Origin: Meghimatium bilineatum
Taxonomy: Eukaryota > Mollusca > Gastropoda > Stylommatophora > Philomycidae
NCBI GenBank assembly: GCA_034231615.1
Contig: CM067298.1
Coordinates: 67,847,591 to 67,911,590 of the forward strand
Length of the DNA stretch: 64,000 bases
Direction: 5' to 3'
In this document: one piece after another, positions 21,595-32,659 of the stretch
Position numbering within the stretch: position 1 is the stretch's first letter
How the letters are laid out: every line of letters starts with the position of its first letter
Translations under genes and position numbers: made by a program
Notes under the pieces: model-generated
What the model was told of the DNA's origin: nothing
The model's input: the letters and a program-made list of their open reading frames with translations, nothing else
The model's database searches: none

Positions 21595-21880
21595 ACCCTA
21601 GTTTTGGGAGCCGCGTTAGTGCAGTGGTTAGCGCACTGGCTTTGCATATGAGTGGTCCTGGGTTCATTCCCCAGCTGAGGCGGAAATGTTTTCAGATCGC
21701 AACGGCTCCCAGGTCGACCCAGCCTTAAATGGGTACCGGATTAATCCGGGAAGTAAAGATTTGCGAGGGAGAGGAGATGGCTACCACCCTCATTTGCAGA
21801 GCCTGTGAAATGTGAGATCACTAACATCTCACACCCCTACGGCATTAATAAATGCTATGGGTTACTTTACTTTTTTTAAA
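21595..21880 (+). mobile_element. tRNA-derived SINE with target-site duplication
   Basis: Starts with a tRNA-like head GGGAGCCGCGTTAGTGCAGT, with a box A-like TTAGTGCAGTGGTTAGCGCA and box B-like GGTTCATTCCC, then a non-tRNA body. Flanked by ATTATAATTAATA at 21582-21594 and 21881-21893. The 3' end (ACCCCTACG...TATGGGTT) resembles the 3' end of the RTE at 15029-18081, and GGAGAGGAGATGG in its body also occurs in the RTE 5' leader. It is therefore a plausible RTE-mobilised SINE transcribed by Pol III. Confidence 0.85.
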
Positions 21881-21893
21881 ATTATAATTAATA

Positions 21894-22740
21894 CTATTAC
21901 TATAGTAATTAGTATTAGTTAAACTTAAGACTTAAGCCACGTGAAGCACTAGGCATAGGTACACATTTACTCATGTATATAATATATAAATATATATTAA
22001 ATAAATTATAATAATTAATAACTATTATTAATATTAATTAATTAAAATGAAATAATTAAAGTTTAAACTTCATTTTGATAAATTCAGCTTACTTTACTCA
22101 CAAACTGAGTCAGGTACGCCGTGAGTCACTCAATTAGACTTTGTTGTATGAACTGTACTGAACAGTACTGTGTAATGATTACTGTAACAGTAGTCTTAAG
22201 TCAGTAGTGTGTAAGTGGTGTAGTGTACGTACTGTGTAATAGTAGAGTAATTTCTCGATGTGAACTAGTCAAGAGCAAGACTCACTGGAACTGATATTGG
22301 CATTCATTGCATAAAATGATCAATGTTACTACAATCAATAAAAGGTAATATTATTAATAAGAAAGTAAGTTTGTGCTATAATATATTTTATATATAGGTC
22401 TAATATAACTTTTGAATTGTTAGTTTCAGTAGTATGTTCACTCCTCTTTCGTCTACTAATCTTTTTCCCGCAACTTGAAATAATTTACATTTAGAGTAAT
22501 TTCCCATGCACCGCTAAATCTAAGTTCAGAGAATGGTTAACCTGGTTATCAATCAAGTACCATGACGATTCACGAGTGGAGTAGGTGATCATGTCACTCC
22601 ATAACACTCTGCCTCTTGTGTTATTAATGAGTTCAGTGAGTCAAATTATTTCCAGACACAGTGACAACCCATCCAGAAATGTCTCTCTGTGTCTTCCTCT
22701 ATCTCTTCTCCGCTCATCTTTCCATTGGTTTATAACTAAA
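21894..22740. other. AT-rich intergenic sequence
   Basis: Contains TA-rich runs and a block with many short CAGTACTG/AGTAGT repeats (about 22140-22260). No coding or known element recognised. Confidence 0.45.
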
Positions 22741-22743
22741 TGT

Positions 22744-23815
22744 TCAAGTTTTGCACTTCTCATTCGCCATCATCATACGGTGACGTCCGCGCAACGAAGA
22801 TTGGCTGCAACAGATTTCCAACATCCCGTCTCTTTTCTTGGGGGTGCATTCTGCTAGACTGTAACCTGTCCATCTTGTGATGTTACTCTTCCACTTGTAT
22901 CTCTGCCTACCTCTTGCTCGCTTTCCTTTGACTTTACCCTCAAGTAAGGTCTTCAATAAGGTGTAATGCCTTTTAATGTATCCAAAATATGTTATTTGCT
23001 TGATCTTTAATTCTCTTAGTAATTCTTTCTTCATATTAGGCCCTAAGTGTTTTTAGAACTTCTTTGTTTTCATATACTTCCATGATTTTCTCCCTATTCT
23101 TCTATAGGCCTATACCCACATCTCACAATGCATCTTCTTCTTTCGTTCACTTGAAACATGTCTATATCTGTTGCACTGTCTCTTTAATAAAACTCACAAT
23201 AAATTGAGAAGGACCTCCAGTAATTGTGGTTGGGCCCTTTCGAGGTATAGGGCCCGTCACCGCCCCTGTCCGAAAATCCGCCACATGGCAGGCACCATAA
23301 CTATTATGAGATATTGACATGTTTCCATTGTGTTTTATGCGTGGCATCCTGATTCAATGTGCGCCTTTTGACTGATTGCCTCCGTCTTCAGCACATTGCT
23401 TACTTGGGCAGGACTGTGATCTTACTCGAGTGGGACTGTCCGACCAGTCTTAGTTTCTAGCGCCTGATGGCTGAATTAAGCCCCATCACCACTTCACGGT
23501 GCTGTACTCGATGGGGTCAAAGGCATCAATTATGTCTTCTAATTGTTTGTTTATTGTCTTTGTTTCTAAGCCATACATTAATATAGAATAGGTGTAGCAT
23601 TTTATAATTCTCATTTTTAACTGATTTGTAATTTATTTAGATGTTACTATTTTCCTCATGTCATTGAATGTACTTTTAGCCATTCCTATTCACCTTTTAA
23701 TTTCTGTTTCACATCTGCCGTCATTTGTGACTATGTGTCCAAGATATTGATACTGTTTTGCTTGTTGTAGTTTCTCTCCATGTATGCTTATGTTTAGCTC
23801 TTAATAACGAAAGAG
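22744..23815 (-). mobile_element. RTE-like LINE fragment with a 0.4 kb insertion
   Basis: The minus strand encodes KKELLRELKIKQITYFGYIK, KTLLEGKVKGKRARGRQRYK and upstream RT thumb sequence. It parallels 63560-64000 closely. Compared with that copy, an extra ~395 bp (23122-23515) separates CCCACATCT from GGCATCAATT. Confidence 0.75.
23122..23515 (-). mobile_element. Insertion with SINE-core and LINE-tail features
   Basis: Absent from the paralogous LINE copy at 63.88 kb. On the minus strand it contains GTGCTGAAGACGGAGG...AAAAGGCGCACATTG, resembling the SINE core, and CTCGAAAGGGCC, also found in the 5' leader of the LINE at 24023-28182. It ends GAACGAAAGAAGAAG. No clear target-site duplication. 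Probably an internally deleted LINE derivative or a fourth SINE family. Confidence 0.5.
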
Positions 23816-24022
23816 ATAATTTATTGATAGAGTAGGCACAGGCACATAAAGTAGTCTTAGGGAATAACATGGTTCAAGCAACATCCAAGATGGCTGTGTA
23901 CATGGGTTATCCTAGGAGAATACATGGAACCAAATTGATTACATTTTAGTCTCTAAAAGACATAGAAACAGCATTAGATGTATGAAAACCAGGCCAGGTG
24001 CTGACTGCAACAGTACTGATAT
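23811..24022 (+). mobile_element. RTE-like LINE (element C), endonuclease segment, part 1
   Basis: The plus strand encodes, with frameshifts, NERDNLLIE, HPRWLCTWV, IDYILVSKRHRNSI and KTRPGADCNSTD, the end of an AP endonuclease domain. The frame is cut by the LINE inserted at 24023 and resumes without loss at 28194 (ILLVGKLCIRLNK...). Confidence 0.75.
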
Positions 24023-27000
24023 CTTCTTCTTCTGCGTTCAGCATCTGTGGTCATGTTATATTGTCAGGCCTGTCGTCAGGACGAAGTCCAATGTCTTCTC
24101 CAGGTCAGAGCGGCTGCCCCATAGCTTTTGCCTCAAGTCTGTATCCTCTGGCCAGATCTGCTGTCTCTGCTCTTTGTATGTTGGGCAGTCCTGAAGTATG
24201 TGTTCCGTAGTCTGGGTTCCGGATCCACATGGACATTCATCTGTGTATGAGATCCTCAATCGGTAAAGGTGACCTAACAGTCTGCAGTGGCCTGTTTTAA
24301 GGCGAAATATTGTGGTATGTTGATATCTTTGGAGGAGATGTATTGTATCATGTTTGTACTCCACTTCCATTTGTTTCTTCCACTTTGCTGTGTATGTGTT
24401 GTGGATTATTGTTTTTGCTGTAAGACAGTGGGTGTCTATGTTGCTCCAGTTTAGCTTCCTGTTTTTGACAGAGCATCTGCTTTGTCATTTCCCATGATTC
24501 CACAGTGTGATGGTATCCACTAAAGGGCAAAAGCTGATGATTTTTGGATCTGTCTTAGCTCATGTCTGATGTTGTGCAGAAGGCTTTCGTTTCTGTTGCT
24601 CTGGATTGATTCCAGTAGGGATCTGCAATCTGTGAATATGGCCATCTTCTTTGGTCTTGGCAGTACTGATTTGGTGACAGCTTTCAGTGCTTGATGGAGT
24701 GCAACAGCTTCTGCTCTAAAGTTAGAGGAGTATTTCCCGGTTGGAAAAGCTTTTGATATTGTCTTCCCATCTTTGAGTCGTAAAAATTCCACCTCCTCCA
24801 TTGCTTACTACTTCTTCTGCCGATCCATCTGTGTATACATGTGTCCATTCCTTGGGGTTGCATTTTATTTCTATCATCTCTAGTGTCAATGCTTTTAGTT
24901 GAGGTGGAGTTTGGTATTCCTTATTAAGTATTCCAGGAACCTGTGTTATTATGGAGACATTTTGGATACTATTGTCTGGCTCTTCAAAGTCCGTTAGTGT
25001 TTCAGTTTCATTTAGGAGGTTTGTGAGGATATCTTTATGTTGTTGATGGAGATGGTTGATGTGACAGAAGCTGGTTCTCTTCAGCCAGCTTGTGGTTGAT
25101 CTAGAAATTTACGCATGCATCAGATGGTTTGGCATGTGCTTAATTTTATTCCCTTTGAACAATCACTCTTTCTTCTCTTCTGTCATCCATTAGGTAGATG
25201 TTTACAAGTTTTTCCATTGCATAGATTGGAGTGGTTTTCATCCCTCCTGAGATAAGTCGAAATCCTGCATGTTGTATTTTGGATAGGCGATCAGTATTTG
25301 TTTTTGATGCTGATGCCCAGGCTGTCATTCCATATTCTACTACAGGTCTGACTGTACCCATGTAGACTTTTCGGAGAATACTTCCATTTGCTCCCCAGCT
25401 TGTGCCTGCAAGTTTCTTCATCAAGGATAGCCTCCTGGTTGCTTTTTGCTCAGTGGTTATTATGTGTGGTTTTCAGGTGAGTCGCTGGTCTAGTTTGACC
25501 CCTAGATATGTAGGGTTCTCCACATGTGCTAACTCACTTCCATTTATTTTTAGATTTGCTTTTTTTGGTCGTTTGAAAGTGAGAAGATGGTTGTCACAGT
25601 TTTGGAGAGGTTGATCTGGACTCCCCAGTCAGATGCCCATTCACTTAGGGTGTCAAGTGCGGTCTGCATTCTATTTTTCGCAGTGAATAGGTTGTATGCC
25701 GCACTCCAGGCAGCAAGGGCATCTGCATGAAGGGCCTTTGAAATATGATGTGACAGTTTCTCTCTCATATCATTGATGAATACTAGGAAGAGGGTAGGAG
25801 AGATAACTCCTCCTTGAGGTACTCCTTGTTGGAGAGTAACACGTTTGCTTAGTTTACCATCTACTTTTACTCTTGCAGTGCGGTAGCAGTCTTTTATTCA
25901 GCTGAACATTCTTCCTTCAATTTTGTTCAGTGCTTTGATGTTTCCTATAGGCCGACTGTGTCTTGGTGTGCTTTTGGTTTTCTTCTAGGTATTTTATCAG
26001 TCTAGAGTTGACCATTCTCTCCATTGTTTTTCCTACTCAACTCAAGAGACTGACTGGTCGGTAGTTTGACTTGCTTGCTTTCCCTTTCTGTTTTTTCCAG
26101 ATTGGAACGATGACAGCTTCACGCCACAAGTCTGGAATTTTACCAGTTCTCCATGATTGGTTGAAGATGGTAAGGAGCTTGTTTCTGCTAATTAGCCCTA
26201 GGTTCCTGATAATATAATTGGTTATGCCGTCTTTTCCTGGGGCCTTTTTGGTTTTTAGTTTTCCTATGGCACCATTTAGTTCTGCGATGGTGAAGGGTGT
26301 CTTCATGCATGGCTCTGGATTTTGATTCTTCAGTTTTCTTTTTTGACTTCTTTGATACGTGTATGAGAGAGTATTGTTGTGCCTTCTTCCTTGTATAAGT
26401 CAGCTAAAATGTTTTCTGCCATTTTTCCTGTGTGGAATTTCCCCGCTTCTTCGATGACAGTCTTGTAGTGTGAATTCTTTGTTTCTTCATTTAGAGTTCT
26501 TGTAAGGCTCCATAGTTTGCTTGTGTCTTTTGTTATGTTTAGGCTGCTAGTCTTTTCATGTCAGCTCTTTTGAATCTCTGTTCTTTTCTGCTCATTGAAA
26601 GTGTGTTTGATTTCATTGTGTTTCTTTGTGTTTTCTGCTGTAGGGTTTTGCTCCATTGTATGTCTTGCATCATTCAGCTCGTTATGCAATTTTTCTAGTC
26701 TCACTCCAATAAGACTTGTATTCTCTTCGTCTGCCCCCTGAGATTAGCTTCTGTGCGAATTGTAGTATTACTTTGTTTATATTCGAGATGTTATGGTTTA
26801 TGTTGTTAGTGAGGGTGATATTCTGGCAAAGCTGGTCTGTTTGTTCACTGAAGAGAGTCCAATTTGCTTATTTGAAGTTTCAGCTTGGGGAATATGCTAT
26901 GTTGTCCTGTACTTCCTGAATTGGAGATTTGCAGGATGACTGGTACATGGTCACTTCCTCCCAGTTGAATTTCTACTGTTCTTGTAATGTGTCAATCTAT

Positions 27001-28182
27001 GTCATCTGTTGACATGGCAAGATCTGGTGAGCTCGTTTTTGTCCAGGCTCTGGAGTAGAATGTTGGTGTATCGTCTGGCTGGTTTATTAGAATTAGTTTA
27101 TTTTTCCATCATCCAGTCTTCTATCTCTTCACCCCTTTGATCCATATCCTCGTAGCCCTAGCTTGGTGAGTGACCATTGAAGTCACCCACTATTAGGTGA
27201 CTCGATTCCTCTATCTTTAGTTTACAAAGTTCCATTTTGGTGGCAGGAGGGCTTTAGCAGTTTATTATTGATATTTCTCCACCAGGCAGCAGAAATTTTA
27301 TTGTTATATGTTCCAGTTCTCCTTCTCCGGATCTTTTCTACTTCTGCTGCTGGTATTTATGTTTTTACAAACGTAAATATACCTCCTTTGACTCTTTTGG
27401 GTCGATCTTGGCGGAAGGACTCATAACCCCGAATAAATAATCTCTGTGTCATTTAGGTGTGTCTCTTGTATGCACATTATGTCAATCTGGTTTTTCCTCA
27501 GAAATTCCTGTAGCTCTGGCTTTTTGTTTCGCACTCCTTCTGCATTCCACTGAGCAACTCTGAGGCATTTGGTTTAGTCAGTATCACTACTCTGCTTTTC
27601 CCTGACCTCTAAGTTAGCAGAGGCCCTGGTCGCTTGGGTAGGCCCTTTCGAGACAAGGGGCCTGGCTCCGCTCCTCCCTGGTTTTAGCTGATAGGATCGA
27701 CGCCATGATGACAGAGTTGATTGTCGAATGACCACATTTCTTTAAAGCGTGTGTGCCATAATTTATCCCAGTATCTGCACCATCGCTGGCTAACACACTC
27801 CGTCTTCGGCAAGCTGGGTTGTGATTTTTCTGTCTGGGTTGTCTCCCCATGCCTTTCCATTCCCGATGATGATTGCAAGGCAGTAATTTTGGGGGAAATT
27901 CCAAAAAAACATCCCCCTCCCCCAGCACGCCCCTGACTTGGAGTTAAGAACCTCATTCCAGCAGCATGAGCTTATAGTGACCCATACTCGCTTGAAACTG
28001 CCCGTCGTTGGACACATGGGGTATTTCTGTGGGGTATTTCCGCCCCGTCCTGGTAGGCAGCAGCACCGGTTTGGTCCGCGGCTGCTAAATTGCAGCTGGA
28101 ACCATATATGGACATATATGGAGGCAATCCGCCACCTGTGGACGCGCCTGGTAGGGGTCGGTAGCCCCCCCCCCCCCCCAGG
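24023..28182 (-). mobile_element. RNase H-bearing LINE (element A), about 4.16 kb, probably full length
   Basis: Flanked by AGTACTGATAT (24012-24022) and AGTAATGATAT (28183-28193), an 11-bp target duplication with one mismatch. On the minus strand: a G-run and long leader (28182-27600); endonuclease start RVAQWNAEGVRNKKPELQEF and DIMCIQETHL (about 27570-27430); RT (KAPGKDGITNYIIRNLG near 26250, thumb near 25400); RNase H (KMAIFTDCRSLLESI, WIPSHCGIMGNDKADAL; 24800-24480); and a Cys/His tail CPCGSGTQTTEHILQDCP. It ends GAACGCAGAAGAAGAAG. The domain order EN-RT-RNase H fits the I/Jockey-related LINE group. Many frameshifts and stops; no separate gag-like ORF recognised. Confidence 0.85.
27600..28182 (-). 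other. 5' leader of LINE A with SINE-core-like segment
   Basis: No confident protein domain here. The minus strand at about 27812-27760 reads TTGCCGAAGACGGAGTGTGT followed by TAGCC and GGTGCAGATA. This parallels the core of class 1-3 SINEs (TGCTGAAGTCGGATGTGTCA, then GGCC and GGCGCAGATA). A G-run (28167-28180 on the complement) marks the 5' end. Confidence 0.5.
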
Positions 28183-28193
28183 AGTAATGATAT

Positions 28194-28323
28194 ACTACTG
28201 GTGGGGAAACTTTGTATAAGATTAAATAAGATCCAGATATCACAAAGAAATATGAAATTAGATTTAGCATTATTGAAATCAGATGCTGACATTAAAGAAA
28301 GATACAACATAGTTGTATAGAAC
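28194..28323 (+). mobile_element. RTE-like LINE (element C), part 2
   Basis: Continues the frame broken at 24022: ILLVGKLCIRLNKIQISQRN, KLDLALLKSDADIKERYNIV. It is cut again by the SINE at 28324. Confidence 0.75.
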
Positions 28324-28603
28324 GCCCGTGTGTTGCCGGGGCCCGAATGGGGAGCAAAGAATAGCAACACTGTTTACCTTCCATGCATGTCGTAAGAGGT
28401 GACTAGGGAGATTATAGGATGGAGTTGGCTGTTCCATCCCATATAGGGTCAGTGACCCAAAGCCATGCTGAAGTCGGATGTGTCAGGCCGAAAGGCGGAG
28501 ATATCGCAGCAATGCTGTAAACCATGACACAACGCATTCCGTTCTCCGGACTACATCCTGCTAATCTGCAGGAGTTTGAGAACGAACTCAGAAGAAGAAG
28601 AAG
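28324..28603 (+). mobile_element. Class 1 SINE, full length (reference copy)
   Basis: 280 bp. Flanked by TTGTATAGAA (28313-28322) and TTGTACAGAA (28605-28614). The head GCCCGTGTGTTGCCGGGGCC pairs over 7 bases with GCAACAC. This is followed by CATGCATGTCGTAAGAGG, then the core CATGCTGAAGTCGGATGTGT, CAGGCCGAAAGGCGGAGATA, and the tail GAGTTTGAGAACGAACTCAG(AAG)n. No convincing tRNA box A/B is seen. Inserted in LINE C. Confidence 0.9.
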
Positions 28604-30020
28604 ATTGTACAGAATAGATACAATGCCATTTCAAAGATTCAGATAATTGAAGATCGATGGGACATTCTATAAACCAAACATCTAAATAAATAATACCAAA
28701 AGTAAAACATACATCAAAACAAAAATGGATGACAAGAAATATTAGAATTGATGAGCACCAGAAGAAAAAATAAACACAGGGTAGAGGAATATCCGAAAAT
28801 ACATAAGGAGATAAGAGAGAAATGTAAAATAGCAAAAGAATGCTGACTGAACAAGAATTGCACAGAAATAGAATCACTTTACAACCAAGATACAACATTA
28901 CTACAAAAGCAAATTGAGGTAATAACAAGAATAAGGACGCAAACAGTTATGCCCTATAGGGTGTCTAAAATCTAAGACTGTGCTGGTGTTAATGGGAAAA
29001 GATCACATAGTACAGAGATGGTCAGAATATATCAAAGAACTTTATGGTGGCAATAGACCCGAGATAAACATACAACATAACGGCGAAGGTTCATCAATAC
29101 TCGTGGCAGAAATAATGGAGGTACTACGACACATGAAATATGGCAAAGCACCAGGACCAGACAATATCACATTAGAGGAATTAGCAGCTTTAGATGAATT
29201 TGGAGATAAAATAATCACAAAATGCTGACTGACCTATATAATAGTGGACGCATACTCTATTTAATGAGGTCCATATTTATAGCTAAGAAACCAGGGACCA
29301 CTGAATGTGAAGAACACTGTGCAATCAGCCTCATGAGCCAAATAAAACAAATACTTCTCAGAATCATCACAAGAGAGTGAGAAACAAAATAAAAACAGAA
29401 ATAAGTCAAGAGCAATGCGATTTTGTAGAAGGCAAAGGTACCAAAAATGCTATATATATTTTGAGAACACTAATAGAGAGGTCTATGGAGGTAAAAACAG
29501 ATCTGTACCTATGTTTTATAGACTACACGAAAGCATTTGATATAGTTAAACATAGTGAAGTTATTCTCTTGCTAGAGAATTTGAACATCGACAATAAGGA
29601 TTTAAGAATCACAAAGAACATGTACTGGCAACAAACAGCAGCAATTAGAGTAGAAAATCAATTTGGTCCTTTTCAACAAATAAAACAAGGAGCTTGACAG
29701 GGATGTGTACTTTCACGAGACCTGTTCTCTTTATACAGTAAAAACATAATGCGTGCAATAGTTGATATCCCAGCAATATCAGCGGGAGGACATACCATAA
29801 ATAATTTGAGATATGTGGATGACACTATTCTGATTTCAAAAAGGGAGGAAGACCTTCAAGATTTAATTAATGTAGCAGTCACATAAAGTAAAGAGAAATG
29901 CATCTCCTTAAATATAAAGAAAACAGAAGTAATGGTTATTTCAAAGAAACAAAATACCACTTCTTGCAAGATCAAAAGTGAATTATATGGTATTAAAACA
30001 GGTCCATCAATTCAAATATT
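28604..30020 (+). mobile_element. RTE-like LINE (element C), part 3: reverse transcriptase
   Basis: RT motifs on the plus strand: RWSEYIKELYGGN, KYGKAPGPDNITLEEL, YLCFIDYTKAFDIVKH (motif A), QGCVLSRDLFSLYS (motif B), LRYVDDTILIS (motif C, YVDD variant) and NIKKTEVMVISKK. Stops and a frameshift interrupt it. It breaks off at 30020 where an antisense LINE is inserted. Confidence 0.85.
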
Positions 30021-31075
30021 TGATGAGGTACTCGAACGGCACTCTGTTATACGCGTCCTCCAAGTCAAGCGCGACAGCACACGTTTTCAGACATGTATGG
30101 AAGCTGTCGAATACGTCGTGGGCGAAAACAGAGGCGTTGCGCCATGCTTCTTTGTGACGGCTGTAGCCTCCGAGAGTTTCTGGAAAAATGTGGGGCTCTC
30201 TTCTATGTCTCAGATATGTGACGTGCAACAATCTTCTGAATACGTTTGCCCGTGGTGTTTTGCATCGTTGTGATTCGGTATCCGTTGATCTGAGCGTGGT
30301 TATTCATTGGGATTCTTTAATGGAAATAGATAGCTGTGTAGCCGTTCGTCCTTGATCGTACCACTCTTGATCCTTTCGTTGAGTCACGAGCTAGGTCGTT
30401 TATGTCACTCTCCTTAAGGATGGCGAGTCCTCATATCGTATACCATCAGGGCCTAGGACGGTGTTCCGCGACCATTTAAGACGGCCTAGAGGTCTCTGCA
30501 GTGATGTATATGTTCTCATTCCACTCAGCCTCCGTCCACAGAACAGATATAGTTGTAATAATCCTCCGCCTGACATCTAGGTTGTTTTCAAAATACGCTC
30601 TCACAAGTTGTATGGCCGACATGAGGCGTACTGCTGTCCCTCAGCATATATCGTGTGGACTTCTTTAGCCGCGATGGAATGTCTACCAAGACAGCTGTCT
30701 ATGGTTTTTAATGGTAGACTACAACTTTGACTATCTACATCCGTGAATATGCAGATCCTACAACCTTATTGCGACACTTGGCTGACATTAGGCTCGGTGT
30801 TAGTGGTCCCTCATATGTCTTACATACGCGCCTACGTGGAGTTGGATGCCTACTAACGGGTTGCGATGTACATTTGGTCTATCTTTGATATGACCTCAAT
30901 TTATCAGACATGTCTTTCCCCACAGTTCATGGTCGGCGCACATGGACTGTGTTGTGGTTTATGGTTCTGTCCGTTGATCCTCATAGATCAGCTAGTGTAC
31001 AGTACGAGCAATACCCAGCAACGTGTTGCGAAGTGCGACTGGTTTATCCTAATTACATGACCTTCGGTGTATGAG
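30021..31075 (-). mobile_element. Antisense LINE fragment (element D)
   Basis: The minus strand encodes HIFPETLGGYSRHKEAWRNA, then VFDSFHTCLKTCAVALDLED and AYNRVPFEYL. ALDLEDAYNRV is the RT motif A of a LINE group different from its neighbours. GC content is higher than around it. It interrupts element C, which resumes near 31090. Confidence 0.7.
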
Positions 31076-31380
31076 GCATGTCACATTCCCAACACACGGA
31101 CTGAAAAGGTACCATATGTTTGTCTTCAGATATCACTTATCCAAAAAGACAATCTTCATTTTTGGCCACTTTATGAGACAAGGAGGTTTGGAGAACATAG
31201 TCGCCACAGGCAATATTGGAGGCAACAGAGACAGTGCGACAACGTGAGAAAATATTAAACAGTTTAACAAACAGGCATAGCAGAGAAAAACAACGATCTT
31301 GATACATAATGCTAGTCATAGAAGCTGTGGGGAGCCATGATCACATACGCCAGCCGGCATGGCACCTAATGAATGAATGG
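31076..31380 (+). mobile_element. RTE-like LINE (element C), 3' end
   Basis: Encodes, with frameshifts, KKTIFIFGHFMRQGGLENIV and the terminal YASRHGT, then GCACCTAATGAATGAATG. The same terminus (RHGT plus GATGATGATGA) is at 38700-38850 and 49850. About 130 residues of thumb sequence are missing at the D insertion. Confidence 0.7.
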
Positions 31381-31680
31381 GAATATATTTATCCACCAAC
31401 AGTCTGATACTAAGTATAGTTATTGAAGTTCCTCTATTTTTCATGTAACCAAACTGTTCTTCACCAAGTTTGATGTGGATCTTGTTTTTAATTCTTTAAT
31501 GTATTATCTTCAGTAGTAATTTGGTTATGTGGCTCATCAAACTTAGTGTCCCATATTCTGTACAATCCACAGGCATTATAAGTACTGTTATGAACGCTGA
31601 TGATTTTTGGTTTTTATGTAGCCTATGTGGTGTGTTTCATATAGGGTATGTCATTGCAAAGTTCAGTGACAGTTGAGTTT
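31381..31680 (-). mobile_element. LINE RT fragment
   Basis: The minus strand encodes IPVDCTEYGTLSLMSHITKL and EEQFGYMKNRGTSITILSIR, the fingers region of an RT (LMS..K...EEQ.G...RGT). Truncated at both ends. Confidence 0.65.
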
Positions 31681-32153
31681 CTGCACCAAATTAATGTTAG
31701 AGTTGTTATTATGTCTGCTGCTATTATGTCAGCACATGCAGCCTTATATTTTATTGAATTTGTCACTTTTAATATTGGTATTGTTAGTCCATCATTATTT
31801 TATACTGTAGTTTTTTTGTGTTCTGTTGCCCATCAAACCGGACTATACTGGATATTCTGTCTTAAAAAATATAATTTTTACACTCATATCTTTAATGCAG
31901 CCAGTCTCATTTACAGGACTCCTATCTGTGATGTTTTATTTTTTTGTGCAGTATTTTAGTCTTATATTGTAACATTTCTATTTCTCTGCATTTTGTTTCT
32001 AATCATTGTTCTTTCGTTGTTCTGCACACGTTACATATCTATTTGACTATCAATGAATATTGTGGGATATTTTTGGATTTATTTCTTTCTAACATTTTAC
32101 TTAGTATTATCTGTCATCCATGTTTGTGCATTCTTGCCTTCTCTTGTTGATTC
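31681..32153. other. T-rich intergenic sequence
   Basis: Possibly the decayed remainder of the adjacent LINE. No motif can be read. Confidence 0.4.
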
Positions 32154-32453
32154 AAGTAGGAAGCAAGAGGATAAAATAAAAATTCAAGAGACTAACGGGA
32201 ATTGAACAAGGTCTGTTCTAACGGCACCGAAGCCTTGCAACTCGAGTAAATAGGTTTTTCCGTACTTGACTAACTGCATCTCCTAAAAAGATGCAATTTT
32301 GTCAAGACATTGAAACTGTGTACTCAAGTCACTGAGAACGGACCAATTGAGATAAGGACTATTAAAACAACAATGAACATGCCGTACAAGTATTGAAGTA
32401 TCCTCAGTAACACAAACATATAACATCCATATTTATCCTCTTGCTTCCTACTT
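32154..32453. mobile_element. MITE-like element with 22-bp perfect terminal inverted repeats
   Basis: AAGTAGGAAGCAAGAGGATA... (32154-32175) is exactly inverted at 32432-32453. The 300-bp element is non-coding with a GC-richer interior. No convincing target-site duplication is visible, so the superfamily cannot be named. Confidence 0.65.
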
Positions 32454-32659
32454 TAATTTACTTGTATAAGATTATTTGAAGCAACATTGTACTGTCTCTA
32501 TGTTATTTATGTTTACAAGAAGACATAGTGGGCCTCGTAATACGAATACGGATGTTCAGTTTCTGTGTCTCTTCCCTTTCATTTGTTTTCTGAATGATTT
32601 TCCTTAGGCTATCCAATTTATTGTCCATTTTCTCTCCTTGATTTTCTTTCAGTATTGTT

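Noticed and set aside
22744..24022. One LINE with a 5' inversion (twin priming) joining the minus copy at 22744-23815 to the plus copy from 23811
   Set aside because: The left part is the C-terminal end of a LINE and the right part the endonuclease of a different one, the reverse of what 5' inversion produces.
28551..28928. 125-codon hydrophobic minus-strand ORF resembling a membrane protein
   Set aside because: Antisense of an AT-rich LINE and SINE tail; the hydrophobic residues result from T-rich codons.
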